DNA of 64,000 nucleotides from UBA9676 sp963730065. Lineage in GTDB: Bacteria > Actinomycetota > Actinomycetes > Streptosporangiales > Streptosporangiaceae. A model generated the notes under the pieces. It had not been told where the DNA came from. It worked only from the letters and a program-made list of their open reading frames with translations, and made no database searches. Position numbers and translations under genes: made by a program. The stretch is from contig CAVSQL010000011.1 of assembly GCA_963730065.1 (NCBI GenBank), positions 248,001-312,000 on the forward strand. Reading direction: 5' to 3'. Below, piece after piece: positions 41,738 to 49,859 of this stretch (the stretch's first letter is position 1; the number at the start of each line of letters is the position of its first letter).

Positions 41738-43068
41738 ACACGCTCGAAGACCAGGTCCGCGCGGCCCTGCGGGAGACCGCCGGCGAGATCACCCCGCTCG
41801 GCGTCCCGCCGCTGCGCCTGCACGACGGCCGGAGCCAGCGCCCACCTGCCGTCGCCACCCGCCGCTGGCCGGCCGGGCTCGTCCCGCTGGCCGCCGCCGC
41901 CTCCGTGGCCATCGTGATCGTCATCTCCCTGGCGATCTCCGGCGCTATTCACGTCCGGCCGGCCGGGCCCGCCAGGGGCAAGGCCGGCCCGTTCGCTGGC
42001 GTGCCGCCGTACTACGTCGTCCTCGTCGGCAAGAACCCCCATCCCGCCGTCATCGAGCTGCAGCAGGCCGAGGTCCGGGCAACTGCGAGTGGCGCGGTAC
42101 TGTCCCGGGTCGCCCCTCCCCCGCCGTACAACACGTTCAGCGCTGTCGCCGCCGGCAACGATCACACCTTCGTCCTCGCCGCGGAAAAGTGGAAGGAGAC
42201 GCGGAAGGACGGGGGAACCTTCTTCCGGTCCACTGCGTTCAGGTTCTTTCTGCTCCGCCTCGGCGCTGGCGGTCACATCAAGCAGCTGACGCCGCTGCCC
42301 ATCCCGCCCGAGCCCGCCGGGGCAGAGATCTCTGGATTCGCGCTCACCTCCGACGGCACCAAGCTGGCCGTGGCCCTGCGCGGTGGCGGCAATGGCGGGC
42401 CGGGCCCACAGATCCAAGTCTTCTCGCTTCCCACCGGGGCGGAGCGAGTGTGGACATGGCCGGGAGGCGGCCCGATCACCAACAACGCCGGCGGCAACGG
42501 GGAGGTGCTGTCCTGGTCCGTGGATGGTCGCACGCTGGCGTTCCAGCAGTGGGTGGCAGGCAATTACATCCATCTGCGGCTGCTCGACACCACCACGCCG
42601 GGCGGCAGCCTGCAGGCGTCCAGCAGGCTCCTGCTGCGGTGGCCAGGCGACGGGGCGACCTGGCATTACGTGAACGGGAAGATCAGCAATGTCCTCTTCG
42701 GCTCCAGCGCCATCATCACCGGTGACGGCAGCAAGATCGTCGCTGCCACCGAGGACCTGACCAAGCACCCGCTGTCCAGCGAACTGGCCTTCACCGAGTT
42801 CTCCGCCGCCACCGGGAAGGTCGTGAAGGCCGTGGGCCGTTGGCCCATCCCCGGGCTCGATCCAGGCCAGACCCAGGACGTGCTGTGGACGAACTCCTCG
42901 GGCAGCACCCTGATCGTGCTCGCTCACAAGCCGGGGGTGCCCACCAAGGACCCGCACAGCGTCAACTCGGCCGGATATGGCATCGAGTTCGGCGTGCTGA
43001 GAGGGAACCAGTTCACACCGCTCCCAGGCGCGCCGAGCCCGGGGCCAGGCGCCTGGCCCGTGTGGTAG
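41734..43068 (+). CDS. Membrane-anchored beta-propeller-like partner protein, module 2
   Basis: 444 residues with the same architecture as the module 1 partner. The N-terminus is NTLEDQVRAALRETAGEITP with PPLRL. A TM helix follows (about 50-70), then an extracytoplasmic propeller-like domain with VPPYYVVLVG, ISGFALTSDGTKLAVAL, EVLSWSVDGRTLAFQQW, SAIITGDGSKIVAAT, and VLWTNSSGSTLIVL, closing with QFTPLPGAP. Compared with module 1 the loops differ, so it may sense another ligand or protein. Overlap of 4 bp with its sigma and the shared motifs indicate a duplicated sigma/receptor cassette. Confidence 0.75.
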   Translation: MNTLEDQVRAALRETAGEITPLGVPPLRLHDGRSQRPPAVATRRWPAGLVPLAAAASVAIVIVISLAISGAIHVRPAGPARGKAGPFAGVPPYYVVLVGKNPHPAVIELQQAEVRATASGAVLSRVAPPPPYNTFSAVAAGNDHTFVLAAEKWKETRKDGGTFFRSTAFRFFLLRLGAGGHIKQLTPLPIPPEPAGAEISGFALTSDGTKLAVALRGGGNGGPGPQIQVFSLPTGAERVWTWPGGGPITNNAGGNGEVLSWSVDGRTLAFQQWVAGNYIHLRLLDTTTPGGSLQASSRLLLRWPGDGATWHYVNGKISNVLFGSSAIITGDGSKIVAATEDLTKHPLSSELAFTEFSAATGKVVKAVGRWPIPGLDPGQTQDVLWTNSSGSTLIVLAHKPGVPTKDPHSVNSAGYGIEFGVLRGNQFTPLPGAPSPGPGAWPVW

Positions 43069-43098
43069 GCATCGGTAAGACTTGTCGCGGAGGCGATC

Positions 43099-43952
43099 GT
43101 GGACAAGACCTTGATCGGGGTGCTGCACCCCGGTGAGATGGGCGCCGCCGTTGGCGCTTGCCTCACCCAGCGAGGGCTCACGGTGCTGTGGGCATCTGCC
43201 GGGCGTGGCCCGGCTACCGCCGAACGGGCGGCGGCGGCCGGGATGCGGGATGTCGGGACGGTCAGCGAGATGTCCGGGCGGGCTGATGTGATCCTCTCGG
43301 TGTGCCCGCCGCACGCGGCGCTGGAGGTGGCCCGCGCGGCAGCCGGTTTCCGTAGGATTTACGTGGACGCGAACGCGGTATCGCCGGTAACGGCCCGCGA
43401 GATCGCCCAGGTGGTGGAGACGCAGGGCGCCGCGTACGTGGATGGGGGGATCATCGGCGCCCCGCCCCGCTCCCCCGGGGACAGCCGCCTGTATCTGTCG
43501 GGCCAGCGGGCCGCAGAAGTGGGCGAGATGTTCAAAGGCACGGCTCTCGAAGCCAGGGTGATCGGGGATCAGGCCGGCGCGGCGTCCGCGGTGAAGATGG
43601 CCTACGCCGCCTGGACCAAGGGCACCGCCGCGCTGATCCTCGCCATTCGCGCACTCGCCCGCGCCGAAGGCGTCGAGGAAACGCTGCTCGCGGAGTGGGA
43701 ACTGTCCCAGCCCACGCTGGCCGCCCGCTCCCACACAGCAGCGCAGTCAGCGGCTGGGAAGGGCTGGCGCTGGGTCGCCGAGATGCAGGAAATCGCCGCG
43801 ACCATGGCCGCGGCCGGCCTCCCCCCGGCTTTCACCAGGCCGCCGCGGCCGTCTACAGCCGCGTCCCGCGCGCCACCACCCCAGCGTCCCCCAACGAGCA
43901 CACGCTCGATGCCGTCGCCGAAGCCCTGCTCACCAACGGATCCGCCGGCTGA
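43099..43952 (+). pseudogene. NAD(P)-dependent beta-hydroxyacid/imine-reductase-like dehydrogenase, one frameshift
   Basis: Two frames make a protein of about 284 residues. The Rossmann start is IGVLHPGEMGAAVGACLTQRG (G-x-G-x-x-G-like). YVDANAVSPVTAREIAQVV and DGGIIGAPP match the 6-phosphogluconate-dehydrogenase-like group. The catalytic-region VKMAYAAWTKGTAALI contains a Lys. The first frame holds to about residue 243. The C-terminus then continues in another frame as FHQAAAAVYSRVPR to a stop at 43952. Adding one C in the C-run 43821-43826 joins them. It may be an error or a recent lesion. Function may be a hydroxyacid dehydrogenase or imine reductase; context gives no help. Confidence 0.75.
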
Positions 43953-43990
43953 CGCTTGCCTGAAGAGAGCGGCCCATGTGCGCGGGTGGC

Positions 43991-44030
43991 GTGTATGTCC
44001 GGCAAGGCGTTCAGCCGGCCGGACATACAC
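43991..44030. terminator. Bidirectional hairpin between convergent genes
   Basis: A perfect 13-bp inverted repeat, arms 43991-44003 and 44018-44030, with a 14-base loop. It lies between the dehydrogenase's last base and the leftward glyS stop at 44064. It can serve both genes. No U-tract on either strand. Confidence 0.6.
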
Positions 44031-44063
44031 GTCCGCCCGGGCATCAACCCCGCCACCCGGGCG

Positions 44064-45452
44064 TCAGCAGCCCGTCAGCCGTTCGGACAAATAGGACACG
44101 AGCGCGTCGATCCCCACCCGGTCCTGGTGCATCGAGTCGCGTTCCCGGACGGTCACCGCCTGGTCCTGCAGGCTCTCGAAGTCCACGGTGACGCAGTACG
44201 GCGTCCCGATCTCGTCCTGGCGCCGGTAGCGGCGGCCGATCGCGCTCGCGTCGTCGAAATCGACGTTCCACCGCTTGCGCAGCTCGGCGGCCAGGTCGCG
44301 CGCCATGGGCGACAGGTCGGCGTTGCGGGACAGCGGGAGCACCGCGGCCTTCACCGGGGCGATCCGGTGGTCCAGCCGCAGCACGGCCCGCTTCTCCAGT
44401 TTGCCCTTGGCGTCGGGCGCCTCGTCCTCGGCGTAGGCGTCCATCAGGAAGACCAGCATGGACCGGTCGACCCCGGCGGCGGGCTCGACGACGTACGGAA
44501 CGTACCGTTCGCCGGTGTCGGCTTCGAGGTAGGACATGTCCTGCCCGGAGGCGCGGGCGTGGGTGGTCAGGTCGAAGTCGGTCCGGTTGGCGATCCCCTC
44601 CAGCTCGCCCCATTCGGTGCCGGGGAAGCCGTACCGGTACTCGATGTCCACGGTCCGCTTGGAATAGTGGGAGCGCTTGTCCGCCGGGTGCTCGTACAGG
44701 CGCAGGTTGTCCTTGCTCACACTCAGATCGGTGTACCAGGCGAGCCTGGTGGCGATCCAGTACTCGTGCCAGTCCTCGTCGGTGCCGGGTTTGACGAAGA
44801 ACTCCATCTCCATCTGCTCGAACTCGCGGGTGCGGAAGATGAAGTTGCCCGGGGTGATCTCGTTGCGGAACGACTTGCCGATCTGCCCGATCCCGAACGG
44901 GATCTTCTTCCGGGAGGTCTGCAGCACGTTGCGGTAGTTGATGAAGATGCCCTGGGCGGTCTCCGGCCGCAGGTACGCCAGGCCCGATTCGTCCTCGGTG
45001 GCACCCAGGTATGTCCGCAGCAGTCCGTTGAACATCCGCGGTTCGGTGAACGCGCCCCTGGTGCCGCAGTTCGGGCAGGTGATCTGGGCCAGGCCCTCGG
45101 CCGGCGGGTGGCCGTGGCGCTCCTCGTAGGCCTCGATCAGATGGTCGGCGCGGAACCGCCGGTGGCAGGACTGGCACTCGGTCAGCGGGTCGACGAACTC
45201 GGTGACATGGCCGCTGGCCTCCCAGACCTCCCGGGCGAGGATGACGCTGGAGTCGAGGCCGACGATGTCGCCGCGCTCGGTGACCATCGACTTCCACCAC
45301 TGCCGCTTGATGTTGTTCTTCATCTCAACGCCGAGCGGCCCGTAGTCCCAGGAGGCGCGCAGCCCGCCGTAGATCTCGCTGGACGGGTAGACGAAGCCGC
45401 GGCGCTTGGAAAGGTTGACGATCGTATCGAGGCGGTCGGTGCGGTTTGCCAT
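44064..45452 (-). CDS. glyQS: Glycyl-tRNA synthetase (alpha2 type)
   Basis: 462 residues of a class II synthetase. The N-terminus TIVNLSKRRGFVYPSSEIYGG is typical. The zinc-like CQSC and CPNC pairs are in the insertion (about 93-145). Motif 2 and neighbours are AYLRPETAQGIFINYRNV and PFGIGQIGKSFRNEITPGNF. Motif 3 is EPAAGVDRSMLVFLMDAY. The anticodon-binding domain follows. ATG 45452 has GGAG 8 bases upstream; a start at 45488 is less likely. The small membrane-protein gene is divergent from it. It attaches Gly to tRNA-Gly. Confidence 0.95.
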   Translation of the reverse strand: MANRTDRLDTIVNLSKRRGFVYPSSEIYGGLRASWDYGPLGVEMKNNIKRQWWKSMVTERGDIVGLDSSVILAREVWEASGHVTEFVDPLTECQSCHRRFRADHLIEAYEERHGHPPAEGLAQITCPNCGTRGAFTEPRMFNGLLRTYLGATEDESGLAYLRPETAQGIFINYRNVLQTSRKKIPFGIGQIGKSFRNEITPGNFIFRTREFEQMEMEFFVKPGTDEDWHEYWIATRLAWYTDLSVSKDNLRLYEHPADKRSHYSKRTVDIEYRYGFPGTEWGELEGIANRTDFDLTTHARASGQDMSYLEADTGERYVPYVVEPAAGVDRSMLVFLMDAYAEDEAPDAKGKLEKRAVLRLDHRIAPVKAAVLPLSRNADLSPMARDLAAELRKRWNVDFDDASAIGRRYRRQDEIGTPYCVTVDFESLQDQAVTVRERDSMHQDRVGIDALVSYLSERLTGC

Positions 45453-45680
45453 GGCCTGAACTCCATCCGGCTGGCGGTCGGCGGGCATGTGTGAACCCCA
45501 ACAGAAGCGGGTGCGTGCGGCAAGCTTAGTCCCGGCCCGGGTGTGCCAGCGCCGACCCGCCGGGCGGCACTGCCGGCCACCCCGCGCATCGGTGATCGCC
45601 AGCCCCGGAGGCGGGCCGTATATTTGGCGGCAATCGTGACAGCACGGGGAAGGCACCGGGCCGTTGAGGAGGATGACGGG

Positions 45681-46097
45681 ATGCCGAAGCGCCGCCAGAC
45701 ACGGGTCGGCGGGCGGTCGCGATCCGGCGGGAAGCGGCCGGGCGGCAACCCCGCCGGCCGCTCCGCGCTCCCGGCCGACGCCCGCCCTGCGCTAGCCGTC
45801 CCCGTCACACCGGGCGCTTCCGGGACCCGGCAGGCGGTGGAGCGCTTCAGCGCCAGGCTCCTGGTCTTCCTAGCGCACCTGCCCAAGTGGGTCCCGATGC
45901 TTGTCGCGCTGGGGCTGCTGATAACGGGTTTCATCGTCCCGGGCCTGATCGGGGCGGCGGCCCTGCTGCTGGTCGCCATCTTCCTGGGCTGGCTCGGCTA
46001 CATGTCGTGGCCGCGCATCAACACCTCGGGACGAGTCATGCGCGTCGTCGCGATGGCCTGCATGGTGGTCCTTGTCGTGTGGCAGGCCCGGCGCTGA
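45681..46097 (+). CDS. DUF6703-like small membrane protein
   Basis: 138 residues. A basic, Gly/Arg/Pro-rich cytoplasmic N-terminus (about 1-55) is followed by two TM helices (about 67-98 and 112-132). LVFLAHLPKWVPMLVALGLL and GAAALLLVAIFLGWLGYMSWP fit a family that regularly lies between glyS and uppS in actinobacteria. No function is known. The ATG has GGAGG 9 bases upstream. It converges on the uppS gene, with 33 bp between stops. Confidence 0.8.
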   Translation: MPKRRQTRVGGRSRSGGKRPGGNPAGRSALPADARPALAVPVTPGASGTRQAVERFSARLLVFLAHLPKWVPMLVALGLLITGFIVPGLIGAAALLLVAIFLGWLGYMSWPRINTSGRVMRVVAMACMVVLVVWQARR

Positions 46098-46130
46098 CTG
46101 CCCTGGTGACGGCCGGCTCGGCCGGGTGCC

Positions 46131-46916
46131 CTAGGCGGGCAGTGGGTTGGGCAGGGCACCGCCGTAGCGGCGGTCCCGGCTGGCGTAGATCTCGCAGGCG
46201 TGCCACAGGTGACGGCGGTCGAAATCGGGGAAGAGCGTGTCGAGGAAGACGAACTCCGCGTAGGCGGACTGCCAGAGCAGGAAGTTGGAGATCCGCTGCT
46301 CGCCCGATGACCTGATGAACAGGTCCACGTTCGGGATGCCAGGCTCATCCAGGTAGCGGGCGAACACCTTCTCGTTGACCGCCTCCGGCCGGAGCCGCCC
46401 GGCGGCCACGTCGGCCGCTATCGCCGCCGCGGCGTCGGCGATCTCCGCCCGCCCGCCATAGTTCACGCAGAACTGGAGGGTGAGGACCGAGTTGCCCGCC
46501 GTCAGGCGTTCCGCGTCCTCGAGCTCGGAGATCACACTGCGCCACAGCCGGGGCCGGCGCCCGGCCCAGCGGACCCGGACGCCCATCTCGTGCAGCTGGT
46601 CGCGGCGGCGGCGGATCACGTCGCGGTTGAACCCCATGAGGAACCGGACCTCGTCCGGGGATCGCCGCCAGTTCTCGGTGGAGAACGCGTAGGCGGACAG
46701 GTACGGAATGCCCAGCTCGATCGCGCCCATGATCACGTCGAAGAGCGAGGCCTCGCCCCGCTTGTGGCCCTCGGTCCTCGGCAGGCCGCGCTGCTTCGCC
46801 CAGCGGCCGTTGCCGTCCATGACCAGGGCGACGTGACGGGGCAGGAACTCGGGCGCGATGGCGGGGGGCCGCGCGCCGCCCGCGTGCGGCTCGGGCGGGC
46901 GCACGGAACTCCTCAC
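46131..46916 (-). CDS. uppS: Isoprenyl transferase (undecaprenyl/decaprenyl diphosphate synthase type)
   Basis: 261 residues from GTG 46916, with GAGGAG 5 bases upstream; ATG 46943 or 46952 are alternatives that overlap recO. The cis-prenyltransferase motifs are VALVMDGNGRWAKQRG (Mg-binding Asp and catalytic Asn), LSAYAFSTENWRRSPDEV, and at the end FIRSSGEQRISNFLLWQSAYAEF with the RxSG-x-x-R-x-SNF diphosphate site. It makes the polyprenyl carrier for cell-wall synthesis. It sits directly after recO, with overlap or a 19-bp gap depending on start. Confidence 0.93.
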   Translation of the reverse strand: MRSSVRPPEPHAGGARPPAIAPEFLPRHVALVMDGNGRWAKQRGLPRTEGHKRGEASLFDVIMGAIELGIPYLSAYAFSTENWRRSPDEVRFLMGFNRDVIRRRRDQLHEMGVRVRWAGRRPRLWRSVISELEDAERLTAGNSVLTLQFCVNYGGRAEIADAAAAIAADVAAGRLRPEAVNEKVFARYLDEPGIPNVDLFIRSSGEQRISNFLLWQSAYAEFVFLDTLFPDFDRRHLWHACEIYASRDRRYGGALPNPLPA

Positions 46917-46935
46917 ACCGGCTCCTCGGCGCGTA

Positions 46936-47715
46936 TCAGACATGCTCCACATGACGCAGCGAGCGGATCGAATGCTCCAGGTGCCACTGCACGTACGCGG
47001 CCACCAGACCGCTGCACTCTACTTGGTGCCGCCGCTCCGCCGCGTCGGCACGCTCCCAGTCGCCGCGCAGCAGCGCGCTCATCAGGGCGATCGTGTGGAC
47101 GGACGGCGTCGCCGCCCCGGCCGGCCGGCAGGACTGGCAGGTCAGGCCGCCTGCCGCGATCGCGAAGGCACGTGACCCGCCAGTAGCGCCGGCCGCGCCG
47201 CCGACCCGGCCGCCGGAGGCGGCCGGGTCGGCGGTGCCGCACAGCGCGCACTCGGCCAGGGCGGGTGCGTAGCCGGCGACCGCGAGCGAGCGGAGGAGGA
47301 AGGCGTCGAGCACCAGCCGCGGATCGTGCACCCCCTCCCCCAGCGCCCGCAGCCCGCCGACCAGCAGCAGGAACTGGCGCAGCGCGGGCTCCTTCTCGAC
47401 CGGGGTGAACCGCTCGGCGGTCTCCAGCATCGCCGTGCCGCTGGTGTAGCGGGGGTAGTCGGCGGACAGCGGCTCGCCGTAGGCCCGGACGGTCTCCGCC
47501 TGGGTGATGTAGTCCAGCGAGCGCCCGGTGTGGAGCTGGAGGTCCACATGCGTGAACGGCTCCAGCCGGGCGCCGAACCGTGACTTCGTCCGGCGCACGC
47601 CCTTACCGACGGCGCGGACGCGCCCGGTGCGCCGGGCGAGGACCGTGACGATGCGGTCGGCCTCACCCAGCTGCTGGGTACGCAGCACAATCCCGTCGTC
47701 CCGGTACAGGCCCAC
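46936..47715 (-). CDS. recO: DNA repair protein RecO
   Basis: 259 residues from GTG 47715 (ATG 47733 gives six more). The OB-fold N-terminus is GLYRDDGIVLRTQQLGEADRI, then GVRRTKSRFGARLEPFTHVDL. The middle contains the helical GLRALGEGVHDPRLVLDAFLL. A zinc finger is formed by CALCG and CQSC, with a Gly/Ala-rich insertion between them. RecO loads RecA with RecR and anneals strands. It is followed by uppS in the usual actinobacterial order. Confidence 0.92.
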   Translation of the reverse strand: MGLYRDDGIVLRTQQLGEADRIVTVLARRTGRVRAVGKGVRRTKSRFGARLEPFTHVDLQLHTGRSLDYITQAETVRAYGEPLSADYPRYTSGTAMLETAERFTPVEKEPALRQFLLLVGGLRALGEGVHDPRLVLDAFLLRSLAVAGYAPALAECALCGTADPAASGGRVGGAAGATGGSRAFAIAAGGLTCQSCRPAGAATPSVHTIALMSALLRGDWERADAAERRHQVECSGLVAAYVQWHLEHSIRSLRHVEHV

Positions 47716-47804
47716 CCCGTCATTGTGGCGCACCCGGCCGACAGGGCGGCCCCGCCAGGCCGGCGGGGCCGCACGTCATGGGGCCGGATCCAGCGGGCAG
47801 CCGG

Positions 47805-49514
47805 CTAGGCCCGGTTGACCGCCGACAGCACCGCGCGCAGGGAGGCGGTCACCGTGTTGGTGTCGATGCCGACGCCCCACAGGGTGCGGCCGCCGACCTC
47901 GCACTCCACATAGGCGGCCGCCTGGGCATCGCTGCCCGCGGACAGCGCGTGCTCGGTGTAGTCGAGCACCCGCACCTCGATCCCGAGCGAGCCCAGCGCG
48001 TCGCAGAACGCCGAGATCGGGCCGTTGCCCACACCCTCGATCTGGCGCACCTGCCCGTCGACGCGGACCTCGACCGTCAGCGCGTCCTTGGCATCCACCA
48101 CCGACGACGCCTGGTGAGCCTGCAGCGTGACCGTCCCGGCGGACAGGTACTCAGCGGCGAACGCCTCCCACATCTGCGCCGGGGTGACCTCCCCGCCCTC
48201 GGCGTCGGTGCGGGCCTGGACCACCCGGGAGAACTCGATCTGCAGCCGCCGGGGCAGGTCCAGGTGGTGCTCGGCCTTCATGATGTAGGCCACGCCGCCC
48301 TTGCCGGACTGGGAGTTGACCCGGATCACGGCCTCATAGGTGCGGCCCACGTCGCGCGGGTCGATCGGCAGGTAGGGAACGGCCCACGCGAACTCGGCGA
48401 CGTCCACGCCAGCGGCGGCCGCGTCGGCTTCGTAGGCCTCGAACCCCTTCTTGATCGCGTCCTGGTGGGACCCGGAGAAGGCGGTGTAGACGAGCTCACC
48501 GGCGTAGGGGTGACGGGGGTGCACCGGCAGCTGGTTGCAGTACTCGACGGTACGCCGGATCTCGTCGATGTCCGAGAAGTCGATCATGGGATCGACGCCC
48601 TGGCTGAACAGGTTCATCCCGAGGGTCACCAGGCACACGTTGCCGGTCCGCTCACCGTTGCCGAACAGGCAGCCCTCCACCCGGTCGGCGCCGGCCAGCA
48701 CGGCCAGCTCGGCGTCGGCGACCGCGGTGCCGCGGTCGTTGTGGGTGTGCACCGACAGGCTGACATGCTCGCGCCGGGACAGGGTGCGGCTCATCCACTC
48801 GATCTGGTCGGCATAGACGTTGGGCGTGGACCGCTCGACCGTGCAGGGCAGGTTGATGACGATCTCCCGTCCCGGGCCCGGCTGCCACACGGCCATCACC
48901 GCCTCGCAGATCTCGGCCGCGAAGTCCAGCTCGGTGTCCATGAAGATCTCCGGCGAGTACTCGTAACCGAAGTCGCAGCCGGGCAGGTACTCCTGCGCGT
49001 ACTTCATCACCGACCGGGTGCCCTCCACGGCCATGGCCTTGCATTCGTCCCGGTCGACCCCGAATACCACCCGCCGGAACAGCGGCGCGGTCGCGTTGTA
49101 CATGTGCACGGTGGCCCGCGGGGCCCCGGCCAGCGACTGCAGCGTCCGCTCGATCAGCTCGTCCCGCGCCTGGGTGAGCACCGAGATCTGCACGTCGTCG
49201 GGGATGAGCCCGCCGGTGATCAGGCTGCGGACGAAGTCGAAGTCGGCCTGGCTGGCGGACGGGAAGCCGACCTCGATCTCCTTGTAGCCCATCCGCACCA
49301 GCAGGTCGAACATGGTGCGCTTGCGGGACGGGCTCATCGGGTCGATCAGCGCCTGGTTGCCGTCCCGCAGGTCGGTCGACAGCCAGCGCGGCGCGGCGGT
49401 GATGGTCTGGCCCGGCCAGGTCCGGTCGGGCAGGTCGACGGGCGGGAACGGGGTGTAGCGGTAGCAGGGCATGCCGCTGGGCTGCTGGCGTACGGGCTGA
49501 TGCTCGGAGTGCAT
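47805..49514 (-). CDS. leuA: 2-isopropylmalate synthase LeuA
   Basis: 569 residues, the long type. The TIM barrel starts with WLSTDLRDGNQALIDPMSPSRK (metal and substrate site) and has LSVHTHNDRGTAVADAELAVL with the conserved HTHND and GNGERTGNV. The C-terminal Leu-binding regulatory domain holds MWEAFAAEYLS and the glycine-rich GVGNGPISAFCDALGSL. It condenses acetyl-CoA with 2-oxoisovalerate in leucine synthesis and is allosterically inhibited by Leu. ATG 49514 has GAGGGAG about 12 bases upstream. Transcription or translation is likely also controlled by a leader peptide and hairpin upstream. Confidence 0.95.
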   Translation of the reverse strand: MHSEHQPVRQQPSGMPCYRYTPFPPVDLPDRTWPGQTITAAPRWLSTDLRDGNQALIDPMSPSRKRTMFDLLVRMGYKEIEVGFPSASQADFDFVRSLITGGLIPDDVQISVLTQARDELIERTLQSLAGAPRATVHMYNATAPLFRRVVFGVDRDECKAMAVEGTRSVMKYAQEYLPGCDFGYEYSPEIFMDTELDFAAEICEAVMAVWQPGPGREIVINLPCTVERSTPNVYADQIEWMSRTLSRREHVSLSVHTHNDRGTAVADAELAVLAGADRVEGCLFGNGERTGNVCLVTLGMNLFSQGVDPMIDFSDIDEIRRTVEYCNQLPVHPRHPYAGELVYTAFSGSHQDAIKKGFEAYEADAAAAGVDVAEFAWAVPYLPIDPRDVGRTYEAVIRVNSQSGKGGVAYIMKAEHHLDLPRRLQIEFSRVVQARTDAEGGEVTPAQMWEAFAAEYLSAGTVTLQAHQASSVVDAKDALTVEVRVDGQVRQIEGVGNGPISAFCDALGSLGIEVRVLDYTEHALSAGSDAQAAAYVECEVGGRTLWGVGIDTNTVTASLRAVLSAVNRA

Positions 49515-49524
49515 CGGAGAAATA

Positions 49525-49583
49525 GCTCCCTCGCGAATCGGGCGGTGGCCAGCGGTCACGCCAAGACTCCGCGGCGAGGGAGC
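49525..49583 (-). promoter_or_regulatory. Hairpin covering the leuA ribosome binding site
   Basis: Arms 49574-49583 and 49525-49534 are perfect 10-base complements. The second arm, read on the minus strand, is the Shine-Dalgarno GAGGGAG of leuA. A competing helix is possible: leader bases 49601-49608 are complementary to 49569-49576, which overlaps the first arm. So translation of the leader could decide which fold forms. The alternative folds are inferred. Confidence 0.6.
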
Positions 49584-49589
49584 CGACCG

Positions 49590-49637
49590 TTATGGGGCCC
49601 CGCCGCGGCCACTAAGCAGGAGCAGTCCGCGCAGCAT
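49590..49637 (-). CDS. leuL: leuA leader peptide
   Basis: A 15-residue ORF read on the minus strand from ATG 49637 to TAA 49590: MLRGLLLLSGRGGAP. Five of the first eight residues are Leu, four in a row at positions 5-8. It lies 75 bp before leuA, and its stop is just ahead of the hairpin that hides the leuA ribosome binding site. Leu-rich peptides of this type precede leuA in other actinobacteria. When charged tRNA-Leu is scarce the ribosome would stall in the Leu run and free the leuA site; this mechanism is inferred. Confidence 0.75.
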   Translation of the reverse strand: MLRGLLLLSGRGGAP

Positions 49638-49706
49638 CGTCCCCGACACTACCAGACGTCACCGCGCTCAGAGTGACCAGGCGCCACCTCACCGTGCCCG
49701 GGCGCC

Positions 49707-49720
49707 ATGACATCTGTCAT
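49707..49720. promoter_or_regulatory. Palindrome ATGACATCTGTCAT upstream of the DesK/DesR-like pair
   Basis: A 14-bp near-perfect palindrome (ATGACA-TC-TGTCAT) lies about 140 bp before the kinase start. DesR/NarL-type response regulators with such ATGACA/TGTCAT sites control membrane or ABC-transporter genes in many actinobacteria, so it probably binds the response regulator encoded at 51087. The site also lies on the leuA side of the divergent region. Confidence 0.45.
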
Positions 49721-49859
49721 TGCCGGATCGGGATGCGCGTGACAGGCCGCGGCAACGGGCCGCCCCTAGCGTGGGGGCATCAGGAGGCAAGCGCCACCGC
49801 CTGAGGCCGGCCTGTGGGCGGCGGTGAGGGCTCCTGCCGTCGGCCACGGTGGAGGCATG

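Noticed and set aside
41689..43734. 681-residue leftward frame opposite module 2 partner
   Set aside because: Antisense shadow of the propeller-like gene and dehydrogenase; low-complexity Gly/Arg/His protein.
44004..44017. Attachment site around the 43991-44030 inverted repeat
   Set aside because: It is a hairpin between convergent stops, explained as terminator; no direct repeat partner was seen near the integrase.
45453..45680. Possible T-box or other riboswitch ahead of glyS
   Set aside because: No T-box sequence or specifier hairpin seen; a normal Shine-Dalgarno directly precedes the ATG.
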